Source of the DNA: JACCTH01 sp050741915
Lineage (GTDB): Bacteria; Actinomycetota; Acidimicrobiia; Spongiisociales; ZC4RG35
NCBI GenBank assembly: GCA_050741915.1
Contig: JBOGEX010000124.1
Location: 1-13,409 of the forward strand
Length of the DNA stretch: 13,409 nucleotides
Reading direction: 5' to 3'
The notes below the pieces were generated by a model, which was not told where the DNA came from, did not search any database, and was given only the letters and a program-made list of their open reading frames with translations. Numbering within the stretch: position 1 is the first letter of the stretch; the number at the start of each line of letters is the position of its first letter. This document shows, piece by piece, positions 1 to 6,320 of this stretch. The position numbers were made by a program, and so were the translations under genes.

Positions 1-270
1 GGAAGCCGGGCACTCGGGTTCACACAAGAGCTGTTCGAACCCGACGACGTCGAGGAAGGCGAAGGGGCCGCCACCGAGATGCTCGAGCAGATGGCAGCCG
101 AGCTACCGCATCTGGTGGGGATGATGATGGAGGTCGGCCACGACGACCCCGATTCCACTCTTGGCTGGTGCGATGATCAGGCCGAGTTCGAATTCGGGCT
201 CGATCTAATCCTCGATGGACTCGACCGCCTGCGTCAGAAGCCCGAACCTTTAAGGAGCGGAAGGGGATGA
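1..270 (+). CDS. TetR-family transcriptional regulator, C-terminal fragment (5' truncated by window edge)
   Basis: Frame 1 is open from the first base to TGA at 268-270 and gives 89 residues; the start and the DNA-binding domain lie outside the window. The visible part fits a TetR-type ligand-binding/dimerisation domain: an acidic helix-rich stretch, then an ending 'FEFGLDLILDGLDRL' (about residues 62-76) that closely resembles the last helix of TetR_C-type regulators. The last residues, rich in Arg, Pro and Gly, look like a short disordered tail. It is transcribed convergently toward the minus-strand ATPase, so it is not in one operon with it. Whether it controls the ATPase cannot be judged. 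A repeat array begins about 20 bases after its stop. The family call rests on this C-terminal pattern alone, because the helix-turn-helix is not visible. Confidence 0.6.
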   Translation, partial: GSRALGFTQELFEPDDVEEGEGAATEMLEQMAAELPHLVGMMMEVGHDDPDSTLGWCDDQAEFEFGLDLILDGLDRLRQKPEPLRSGRG

Positions 271-290
271 AATTCCACCGACATGCATCG

Positions 291-342
291 CAAATTCGGT
301 GCACTACGACCACTTCTGCGCAAATTCGGTGCACCACGACCA
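291..342 (+). repeat. Left flanking array: two tandem ~22-bp units, 30-bp period
   Basis: Units at 291-312 and 321-342 both read CAAATTCGGTGCA followed by C(T/C)ACGACCA, and they start exactly 30 bases apart. The 52-base block matches the reverse complement of 2634-2685 at 39 of 52 positions without gaps. The two blocks therefore form an imperfect inverted repeat around the ATPase gene. Tandem short binding sites at both ends are known for IS21-family and Tn7/Tn5053-type elements, which makes a transposon end plausible. No transposase is present in the window. Confidence 0.7.
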
Positions 343-347
343 ACATC

Positions 348-400
348 TGGTCGCCCTGCAACAGATTTCGTCGGAACTGGTTGCCCTGCGCCAAATTTGT
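348..400 (-). repeat. Two further array units in inverted orientation (dyad partner of 291-342)
   Basis: The segments from about 348 and 379 (TGGTCGCCCTGCA... and TGGTTGCCCTGCG...) each run into an ATTT core and are spaced about 31 bases. Reverse-complemented, this block matches 291-342 at about 35 of 52 positions. The dyad centre is the short palindrome CGACCA-acatc-TGGTCG at 337-353. The left side of the ATPase thus carries four units, two in each direction. The inner part also resembles the inner end of the right array (CCCTG...ATTTCGTC in both). Confidence 0.55.
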
Positions 401-481
401 AATACTTGGGATCTGATCCTGCGTGCGTGGACATCATCTCCCCGGTCGAAACGTCTTTGTGACGAAACTCGCTAAGGAGTG

Positions 482-2599
482 TCATCGAGCAGGTCTGAGT
501 TCTAGTCGTCGCAGGAACTGGGCGTTGATGGCAACGATCGCCGTGGACGCACTCATGAGCACGGCTGCGACGGCAGGTGCGAGGACAATTCCGGCCCAGG
601 CAAACGCTCCGGCGGCGAGGGGGATGGCCAACACGTTGTAGCCGGTGGCCCAGACCAGATTCTGGATCATCTTGCGATACCCGGCTTGAGAGAGTCGGCG
701 AATGCCGACCACCCCGCGCGGATTGTCGGAGGCAAGGACGATCCCGGCTGACTCAATGGCGACATCTGTTCCCGCTCCGATGGCAATCCCGACGTCGGCC
801 TGGGCGAGAGCGGGAGCGTCGTTGACCCCGTCACCGACCATCGCCACCCGTTGTCCCTGGCTTTGAAGCTCGGCCACTTTCGAGTGCTTGTCCTCCGGCA
901 AAACTTCCGAGAGAACCTGGTCGATACCGAGCTCCGCCCCAACCACATCCGCCACCTGGTGGGCGTCGCCGGTGATCATCGCCACCTTGACTCCCAATCG
1001 ATGCAGTTCGTCGACCGCCTCCTTCGATTCGGGCCGGATCTCATCCTCCATGGAGAGTGCCCCGGTCACTCCTCCGGCTTCGATCACGTAGAGGACCGCC
1101 GCTCCTCGGCTCTTCCACCCGGCAGCCGCTGCCTCTAGCTCGGGTGGGGCGGTGAGCCCGCGTTCGCTTAGCAGCGCCGGCCCCCCAACTGCGACCTTGA
1201 TCCAGTCGACCTCGGCTTCCACCCCGCGGCCGCTCATCGACCGAAAGCCGCGAGCAGACGGAATTTCTCCTTGCGTTTGCGCGGCCGAGACGATCGCCCG
1301 GGCCAGGGGATGTTCGGATTCGGACTCGACGGCGGCTGCCACCGCCAATAGTCGGTCTTGGTGCGAATCAACCGCGGATACGGCAGTCACTCGATGCCTT
1401 CCCTTGGTGAGGGTGCCGGTCTTGTCGAAGAGGACCACGTCGATATTGCGCATCCGCTCCAAAGCGAGCCGATCCTTCACCAGGATCCCGCTGCGGGCGG
1501 CCATCCCGGTAGAGATGGCAATAACGAGCGGGATCGCCAGCCCGAGGGCATGAGGACAGGCGATGACAAGCACAGCCACCGTTCGCACCACCGCCTGCTC
1601 TGGTTGATCGGCAATCAGCCAACCGATCACCGTCATAACGGCTGCGGCCAGAGCGACGTAGAAGAGCAGGGCGGCTGCCCGGTCAGCCAGGACTTGGGCC
1701 CGGGATCTCGACCCCTGAGCTTGCGCCACCAACCGCTGGATGCCGGCCAGGGCGGTGTCTTCGCCCACGGCAGTGATTCGGACTCTGATCGAGTTATCGG
1801 TGGCGACCGTCCCCGCAACCACGCGCGTGCCAGGGCCTTTGCTTATCGGATTGGACTCCCCGGTGACCATCGACTCGTCCACTTCGACCTCGCCGCTTGT
1901 GATCTCACCGTCGGCGGGGATACGACCACCCGGGCGGACGAGGACCACGTCATCCACCTCCAGGGCAGCGATCGACACGGTCTCGGTCCCATTTTCGGTG
2001 ACCCTCTCGGCTTCATCGGGGAGAAGTTCCGCCAGGGCCGCCAGCGCGCCTCGCGCCTGACCGATGGCTCGCATCTCCATCCAATGGCCCAGCAGCATGA
2101 TGGTGATGAGGGCGGCGAGCTCCCACCAGAACTCGAGGTCGAACCACCCCAACGTGGTGGCTGCCGAGGCCGCAAACGCCACGGCAATCGCCATGCCGAT
2201 GAGAAGCATCATCCCCGGCTGACGGTCCCGTACCTCTCCGACGGCCCCTTTCAGAAACGGTGAGCCTCCGTAAATGAAGATCACCGTGCCCAATGCCGGT
2301 GCGATCCAGTCCGAACCAGGAAATGACGGAGCGGTGTAACCGAACCACTCCTGGATCATCTCCGAGAAGAAGACCACCGGCAGTGTGAGGGCCAACGACA
2401 GCCAGAACCGATCCCGGAACATGGCGACGCTATGCCCGGCGTGTTTGTCCCCTGCTTCGTGCCCGCCGTGAGCTCCTCCGTGACCCTGATGCACAGAAGC
2501 GGGGCTCATCGTGGCGGTGTGTGACTCCGCCGCGCCACTGTGCTCGTGGGCTGCGTGGTCGTGGCTATGGCGATGTTCGCCGTTGTGACCAAGGTTCAT
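482..2599 (-). CDS. copB: CopB-type (P1B-3) heavy-metal translocating P-type ATPase, His-rich N-terminus
   Basis: This is an inner-membrane ATP-driven exporter, probably of copper or silver ions. The 705-residue protein has the complete P1B core: TGES (246-249, actuator), CPH in the metal-site helix (348-350), phosphorylation motif DKTGT (392-396), the HP dipeptide (430-431), TGD (543-545), the GDGVND hinge (589-594), then GYN (653-655) and MSAST (682-686) in the last transmembrane pair. CPH instead of CPC, with the GYN and MSxST signatures, is the mark of the CopB/P1B-3 subgroup. The N-terminus has 14 His in its first 56 residues and no CxxC metal-binding domain, as expected for that group. 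The start ATG (2599-2597) has a weak GAGG about 10 bases upstream. The gene is transcribed alone and divergently from the lipoprotein gene, and its promoter must lie in or beside the right-hand repeat array. Subgroup is confident; the exact metal is inferred. Confidence 0.93.
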   Translation of the reverse strand: MNLGHNGEHRHSHDHAAHEHSGAAESHTATMSPASVHQGHGGAHGGHEAGDKHAGHSVAMFRDRFWLSLALTLPVVFFSEMIQEWFGYTAPSFPGSDWIAPALGTVIFIYGGSPFLKGAVGEVRDRQPGMMLLIGMAIAVAFAASAATTLGWFDLEFWWELAALITIMLLGHWMEMRAIGQARGALAALAELLPDEAERVTENGTETVSIAALEVDDVVLVRPGGRIPADGEITSGEVEVDESMVTGESNPISKGPGTRVVAGTVATDNSIRVRITAVGEDTALAGIQRLVAQAQGSRSRAQVLADRAAALLFYVALAAAVMTVIGWLIADQPEQAVVRTVAVLVIACPHALGLAIPLVIAISTGMAARSGILVKDRLALERMRNIDVVLFDKTGTLTKGRHRVTAVSAVDSHQDRLLAVAAAVESESEHPLARAIVSAAQTQGEIPSARGFRSMSGRGVEAEVDWIKVAVGGPALLSERGLTAPPELEAAAAGWKSRGAAVLYVIEAGGVTGALSMEDEIRPESKEAVDELHRLGVKVAMITGDAHQVADVVGAELGIDQVLSEVLPEDKHSKVAELQSQGQRVAMVGDGVNDAPALAQADVGIAIGAGTDVAIESAGIVLASDNPRGVVGIRRLSQAGYRKMIQNLVWATGYNVLAIPLAAGAFAWAGIVLAPAVAAVLMSASTAIVAINAQFLRRLELRPAR

Positions 2600-2836
2600 T
2601 GAGCGCTTGCCTCAAGACGAAATTTCTACAGGGTGGTCGTGATGCAACAAATTTCCCGGAGACTCGTCGTAGTACAACGAATTTGCCGAGAAGGTTATGC
2701 CAACTGATCTCTTTACAGGCCGGGCACCAGATTCAAGGTCGATTGGCTGGTAACGCCTTTCGTCCGGCCGGCGCCGCCCAGTGGGGGGAAGGTCAATAGC
2801 TCCTTGCCATTGCCGCATCCAAAGTGAGGTTCTGAG
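2600..2836. promoter_or_regulatory. Divergent intergenic region between the ATPase and lipoprotein genes
   Basis: This 237-base gap must hold the promoters of both divergent genes. The first 90 bases are taken up by the right repeat array. From 2690 to 2820 no convincing -35/-10 pair, terminator or conserved motif could be picked out by eye. A clear ribosome-binding site, GAGG at 2826-2829, lies seven bases before the lipoprotein ATG. Confidence 0.5.
2617..2685 (-). repeat. Right flanking array, inverted copy of the left array, covering the ATPase promoter region
   Basis: On the plus strand, units TGGTCGTGATGCAACAAATTT (from 2634) and TCGTCGTAGTACAACGAATTT (from 2664) repeat at the same 30-base period as the left array. 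Their reverse complement matches 291-342 at 39 of 52 positions. A third, oppositely directed partial unit (ACGAAATTTCTACAGGG, 2618-2633) mirrors the inner left array. The block starts about 18 bases upstream of the ATPase start codon, so it overlaps the likely promoter and 5' leader. It could be a transposon end, a row of operators, or both. Confidence 0.7.
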
Positions 2837-3451
2837 ATGGGACTCGAATTCAAGGCTCCGTTCGTCCTCGCCCTGATGCTGCTGATGCTGGCCGGCTGTG
2901 GGGGCGGGGTGGGCGACACCACCATGGGTGATAAGCCCGTAGTCACGACGACCACGCTTGGCGGTAGCGCTGATGACACAACCACCACCGTTGCTGCCGC
3001 ACGAGACACGACCACAACGACGACCGCGCCGGCGACGACCACCACCGAACGTGAAGATGTGATTGGCATCGAGGACATCCCGCCTGAGTGCCGGGCGGTG
3101 ATCGTCGAAGTGCTCCGGTTGCTGGAGCCAGCCGTCGCCGACGTCGATTGGGCCAACGCCACGATCGAGGACCACATCGCCTTGGCTAATGAACTCGACG
3201 GAGCTTCGATCGAGGGTGTCGAGGGCTGTGACGAGGTGAATCTTGATGTGCACGAGGAGTTCGGATCTGACCTACTGATCGAGTTTGCCCAAAGCGAGGC
3301 TCCAGGGACAGTCGGCTACCTCGAGGCCATCCGCTCCCTGAGGGCATCATTCGATGGAACCGAGGCGAACGGTGACTGCCTTACCGCCCTCGCCACTTTG
3401 GAGGCCATTGTCGAAGAGGGGGTACCGATGGCCGAGCGCATTCCTGCGTAA
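2837..3451 (+). CDS. Thr-rich predicted lipoprotein of unknown function
   Basis: A 204-residue protein with a lipoprotein signal: one Lys at residue 6, a hydrophobic stretch 7-18, and lipobox L-A-G-C with Cys21 as the lipidated residue. It should be anchored on the outer face of the membrane. Residues 37-70 are a low-complexity Thr-rich linker encoded by ACG/ACC-rich DNA (about 2940-3050). The remaining ~130 residues form an acidic, probably helical domain with three cysteines (85, 131, 181). I do not recognise this domain, so no function is claimed. The start is supported by GAGG seven bases upstream. The stop codon (3449-3451) lies inside a perfect 40-bp palindrome. The gene precedes the heme operon on the same strand, but a 190-base gap separates them, so co-transcription is doubtful. 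Confidence 0.8.
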   Translation: MGLEFKAPFVLALMLLMLAGCGGGVGDTTMGDKPVVTTTTLGGSADDTTTTVAAARDTTTTTTAPATTTTEREDVIGIEDIPPECRAVIVEVLRLLEPAVADVDWANATIEDHIALANELDGASIEGVEGCDEVNLDVHEEFGSDLLIEFAQSEAPGTVGYLEAIRSLRASFDGTEANGDCLTALATLEAIVEEGVPMAERIPA

Positions 3452-3484
3452 ATCTCGTCACGTATACGTGACGAGATTTACGCA
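3445..3484. repeat. Perfect 40-bp palindrome at the end of the lipoprotein gene
   Basis: Bases 3445-3464 are exactly the reverse complement of 3465-3484 with no spacer; the centre reads CACGTATACGTG. The left arm contains the lipoprotein stop codon. As RNA it would form a stem of up to 18 pairs with a four-base loop, enough to stop transcription or protect a 3' end. However, it is followed by AGAAGAGATG, not a T-run, so it is not a classic intrinsic terminator. As DNA it could be a binding or recombination site for a symmetric protein. Confidence 0.85.
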
Positions 3485-3554
3485 AGAAGAGATGTGCCCG
3501 CCGAGAGACCTTTCACATTCACCAGCCGGGCACTTTGAGCTGACCCGACTGGGC

Positions 3555-3641
3555 GTCGGAACGTTTCCGACTCGCTGTCTGGCAAGTCGCGGTCTTAGGT
3601 AGCGGGCGACTGCCAGACAATCGGAAAGGACCGCGAGCGCG
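3555..3641 (+). promoter_or_regulatory. Candidate RNA switch in the hemA leader, sequestering the ribosome-binding site
   Basis: Four pairings can be read directly. P1: GTCGGAA 3555-3561 with TTCCGAC 3565-3571. P2: 3576-3590 with 3606-3619, 14 pairs with one bulged A. P3: TCGCGGTCTT 3587-3596 with 3627-3636, ten pairs including one G-U. P4: TTTCCGA 3564-3570 with TCGGAAA 3621-3627. P1 excludes P4, and P2 excludes P3 (shared 3587-3590). The probable Shine-Dalgarno AAAGGA (3625-3630) is largely buried in P3, partly in P4, and free when P1 and P2 form. This two-state layout suggests translational control of the whole operon. The ligand or trigger is unknown. Confidence 0.5.
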
Positions 3642-4799
3642 TTGCCAGAGCTCACCAGCTTGTCTTTTGCTCACCCGGCCGTACTGGCCGAGCAACGCGC
3701 CCCACTAGCTCTGCCCGGAACGGTCCTCTCGGAGGCTCATCGCCGCCTGCGGGCCGACGGCGCGCGAGCGTTCCTCTTGTCGACCTGTCTTCGGGTGGAG
3801 ATTGCCTGGGCAGCGGGTCCCAAGACACGGTTCGATTTGCTGGCTTCCCTATATGGAGAGACCGCCGCCTCACACCTCGGAACAGTTCGGACCGATGAGT
3901 CGGCTTTCGCCCACCTGTGCCGGGTAGCGGCGGGGCTCGATTCGCCACTGATCGGAGAACCCGAGGTACTCGGTCAGTTCCGCCAGGCGATTTCGATGTT
4001 CCAGGAGTCATCCAATGGTTCTCCAAGCCTGGGAAGAGTTCTCGAAGCGGCAGTTGGAATCGCCAGGACTACGAGAAGGATGTTGGGGGAGTCACCTCGT
4101 GGGTCACTGGCCTCGTTGGCCGCCCGCACCGCCCAGCCGTCGGGTCGGGTTGCGATTCTGGGCGCCGGAGCGATGGCCCGGGCGGCGGCAGCGGCGCTTT
4201 CTGACGTCGAGCTGACCATCTTCGCGCGTCGTTCCGGCGACGTCTCAGGTCACCAAACCCTGCCCTGGGAGGAAGCTGCGGAGGCGTTCACCAGTTTCCC
4301 GGCAGTGATCTCCACCGTCCCCGGCAAGGTTCCGCTCTTCAGCGCCGAGGTCGTGGCACGTGCTCTTTCCCGCCGGCGGGAGCCTTTACTGCTGATCGAT
4401 CTGGGGATGCCGCCGGGATTTGCTCGACCTCCGGGTGATGCGGTCCACTACCTAGGAGTGGACGAGGTTGCCTCGTCGGCGAATTCGGGCCCGGCAGCCG
4501 AGGCAGAGGAGAAGGTGGCGAGGGAAGCGGCCACCGCTTGGCGTCGCTTGGTTTCGCCCGGCCGGGCGGGATCAGTCATAGCCGGGATGGTCGACCAGGC
4601 AGAGCGGGCCGTCACAGAAGAAGTGGCGCGCTTCGCCAGCCGATTGGCGGGAGCTGGAAACCCAGAACGGGTCCTTCGCCAACTTGCTCATACCGTTGCC
4701 CGTCGGGTTCTGCATGCTCCGATCTCGTTCATCAGCTCCACTGAACGGGGCGATGCGGTCGAGGTGTTGGCCGAGGCATTTGGACTTGAAGATGAATGA
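3642..4799 (+). CDS. hemA: Glutamyl-tRNA reductase
   Basis: HemA reduces glutamyl-tRNA to glutamate-1-semialdehyde with NADPH, the first committed step of the C5 heme route. The 385-residue protein shows the catalytic-cysteine motif STCLRVE (47-53, Cys49), the family block AGLDSPLIGEPEVLGQ (97-112), a Rossmann glycine motif GAGAMA (174-179), and a C-terminal helical dimerisation region ending in HAPISFI. The usual motif is TCNRxE, so Asn is replaced by Leu here. It is somewhat shorter than typical family members (about 420-450). The TTG start is chosen because it follows AAAGGA (3625-3630) by 11 bases and places LTSLSFAHPA where family members begin. It is the first gene of the operon and overlaps hemC by eight bases. 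The structured leader upstream suggests this is the control point. Confidence 0.93.
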   Translation: MPELTSLSFAHPAVLAEQRAPLALPGTVLSEAHRRLRADGARAFLLSTCLRVEIAWAAGPKTRFDLLASLYGETAASHLGTVRTDESAFAHLCRVAAGLDSPLIGEPEVLGQFRQAISMFQESSNGSPSLGRVLEAAVGIARTTRRMLGESPRGSLASLAARTAQPSGRVAILGAGAMARAAAAALSDVELTIFARRSGDVSGHQTLPWEEAAEAFTSFPAVISTVPGKVPLFSAEVVARALSRRREPLLLIDLGMPPGFARPPGDAVHYLGVDEVASSANSGPAAEAEEKVAREAATAWRRLVSPGRAGSVIAGMVDQAERAVTEEVARFASRLAGAGNPERVLRQLAHTVARRVLHAPISFISSTERGDAVEVLAEAFGLEDE

Positions 4800-5646
4800 G
4801 GTGCGGATCGCCACCCGGCCATCGGCCTTGGCTCTTGTCCAGGCCCGACGGGTGGCCGAGATGCTGCAGGCGGCCAACTCGCAACTGTCGGTTCGACTAG
4901 TCGAGGTAGCCACGTCCGGGGACCGCGACCAGGAAGCTGGGATTGCCGAGTTGACCGAGACGGGGGCATTTGTCAGGGCAGTCCAGGAGGCGGTAATCGA
5001 TGGCAGGGCGGATCTGGCCGTTCACTCCCTGAAGGACCTTCCGGTGTGGGGACTTGAGGGCCTGGTTCTCGCCGCTTTCCCCGAGCGAGGCTCGCCATTC
5101 GATGTCCTCATCGGGTCGTCGCTCGATCAATTGCCCGCGGGAGGGGTGGTCGGCACCGGTAGCCCCCGACGGGTGGAACAGCTCTTGGAGATGCGTCCCG
5201 ATCTCTCCACCAAAGAGCTGCGCGGCAACGTCGATACCCGCCTTCGCAAGGTCGCCGCCGGCGAGGTAGATGCCGCAATTCTGGCCGAGGCAGGGCTCGA
5301 TCGCTTGGGAAAGTCCGCGCTCATCGCTCAGCGCTTGCAGCACATGGTGCCCGCACCGGGTCAAGGAGCGCTGGCGGTGGAGGCTCGTGGAGAGAGCAAC
5401 TTCGCCGCGCTGGCCCGCAGCATCGATGACAAGTGTCTCCGAACCCTCCTGTCTACCGAGCGGCTCTTGTTGTCCGAGACCGGGGCCGGCTGCCGCTCAG
5501 CCCTGGGAGCGTATGCCACCTGGCATGGCGCCGACATACGACTCGAGGCTTTCGTGGCCGACGAGGATGGCCGGCGCCGAACGACCGCCTGGGGTCAGAC
5601 CCCGGAGTCGGCTGTGGCCGAGGCTCGCAAGGGGCTGGGGCTGTGA
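4792..5646 (+). CDS. hemC: Hydroxymethylbilane synthase (porphobilinogen deaminase)
   Basis: HemC joins four porphobilinogen molecules into linear hydroxymethylbilane. From ATG 4792 it is 284 residues, slightly short for the family. Visible motifs are IATRPSALALVQA (6-18), HSLKDLP with catalytic Asp82, GTGSPRR (121-127), RGNVDTRL (144-151), PAPGQGALAVE (from 187) and GAGC with Cys234, the attachment site for the dipyrromethane cofactor. The frame is open upstream to 4684, but that extension lies inside hemA and has no family counterpart. The sequence ATGAATGA places the start eight bases before the end of hemA, so translation is probably coupled. GTG 4801 is a less likely alternative start. 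It overlaps hemD by four bases at its 3' end. Confidence 0.95.
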   Translation: MNEVRIATRPSALALVQARRVAEMLQAANSQLSVRLVEVATSGDRDQEAGIAELTETGAFVRAVQEAVIDGRADLAVHSLKDLPVWGLEGLVLAAFPERGSPFDVLIGSSLDQLPAGGVVGTGSPRRVEQLLEMRPDLSTKELRGNVDTRLRKVAAGEVDAAILAEAGLDRLGKSALIAQRLQHMVPAPGQGALAVEARGESNFAALARSIDDKCLRTLLSTERLLLSETGAGCRSALGAYATWHGADIRLEAFVADEDGRRRTTAWGQTPESAVAEARKGLGL

Positions 5647-6320
5647 TTCGGGTCGCAATCACGACCGATCGCTTCGACGAGGTCGCGCCCCACTTTGGTC
5701 GCCTCGGTCTGGACCCCATGGCGTTGCCTTGTGTCCGAGTGGAACTGGCCAGCAGCGAGATCTTGGCCTCGGCCCGCCACGAAGCCTCGCAGGCCGAGGT
5801 TCTCTTGATCACCTCGGTCCGCACCCTCGACCTGCTCTGGCCCCACCGAGCGATGCCGGCAGTGAAGACCGCAGCCGTCGGGGAGAGCACCGCCGCTGAG
5901 GTAGCCAAGAGGGGCGGGCAGGTGATTGCCATCGGACGATCGGGGCTGGCCGATTTGATCAATCAGGCGGTGGGCTGGCTTCCCGGGGCCCGGGTCGTTT
6001 TCCCCCATGCTGCCGGTTCTGATCCCTCGGCGCTGCAGGCCCTTCGAGCGCACTTCGCCGACTTTCGTGAATTCGAGGTCTATCGAAGCGTTCCGGTCCC
6101 TCCCCCTACAACCCCGGTTGACGCGGCCGCCTTCGCGGCGCCATCGGCAGTGAAAGGATGGCTGCTCGCTCGCGATCTCGATGGCCAGGTGGTGGGAGTG
6201 ATCGGCCCCACGACCGAAGCAGCGGTGGCTAGGCACCGGCCCCCCGATGTCATCGCCCCCCAACCTTCGCACGAAGCTCTCGCCCGTGCCTTGGCTTCCT
6301 ATCTGGAGGTGGCGGTATGA
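5643..6320 (+). CDS. hemD: Uroporphyrinogen-III synthase
   Basis: HemD closes hydroxymethylbilane and inverts ring D to give uroporphyrinogen III. The family is poorly conserved; this 225-residue protein is identified by its HEM4-type layout and its place between hemC and hemB. Supporting blocks are LLITSVRTLDLL (about 57-68), AAVGESTAAEV (79-89) in the hinge region, and GVIGPTTEAAV (about 185-195) near the C-terminus, at the positions of the family's TSxNAV, AVGxxTA and IGPxT motifs. The GTG start forms a GTGA overlap with the hemC stop, and AAGGGG lies about ten bases upstream. The open frame runs further back into hemC, but that part is not HemD-like. It ends in an ATGA overlap with hemB. 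Confidence 0.88.
   Translation: MIRVAITTDRFDEVAPHFGRLGLDPMALPCVRVELASSEILASARHEASQAEVLLITSVRTLDLLWPHRAMPAVKTAAVGESTAAEVAKRGGQVIAIGRSGLADLINQAVGWLPGARVVFPHAAGSDPSALQALRAHFADFREFEVYRSVPVPPPTTPVDAAAFAAPSAVKGWLLARDLDGQVVGVIGPTTEAAVARHRPPDVIAPQPSHEALARALASYLEVAV

Noticed and set aside
20..394. Minus-strand frame in which the array translates to a repeated VVVHRIC motif
   Set aside because: The peptide repeat is simply the DNA repeat read in frame (its 30-bp period is a multiple of three), and the frame is antisense to the TetR gene.
291..400. Possible CRISPR array because of ~30-bp periodicity
   Set aside because: Units are ~22 bases with 8-base gaps, diverged, in both orientations, and without cas genes.
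401..481. Intrinsic terminator for the ATPase gene
   Set aside because: Only four-base stems could be found (for example CGTC/GACG) and no T-run on the minus strand.
1358..2263. Plus-strand open frame (301 codons) inside the ATPase gene
   Set aside because: Its product is His/Asp/Gly-rich with no domain, and the minus-strand ATPase reading is complete with all motifs.
2612..3253. Minus-strand open frame over the repeat array and lipoprotein gene
   Set aside because: It only mirrors the Thr-rich linker (Val/Gly/Arg runs). The plus-strand lipoprotein has a lipobox and ribosome-binding site.
3485..3641. Cobalamin or other known riboswitch before hemA
   Set aside because: The conserved cobalamin-riboswitch core (GCCACTG-type box) is not present; only the generic alternative stems are supported.
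4684..4791. Upstream-extended start for hemC at ATG 4684
   Set aside because: The extension lies within the conserved end of hemA, and HemC family proteins start just before VRIATRPSALALVQ. The same reasoning removes long extensions of hemD, hemL, hemQ and hemH.
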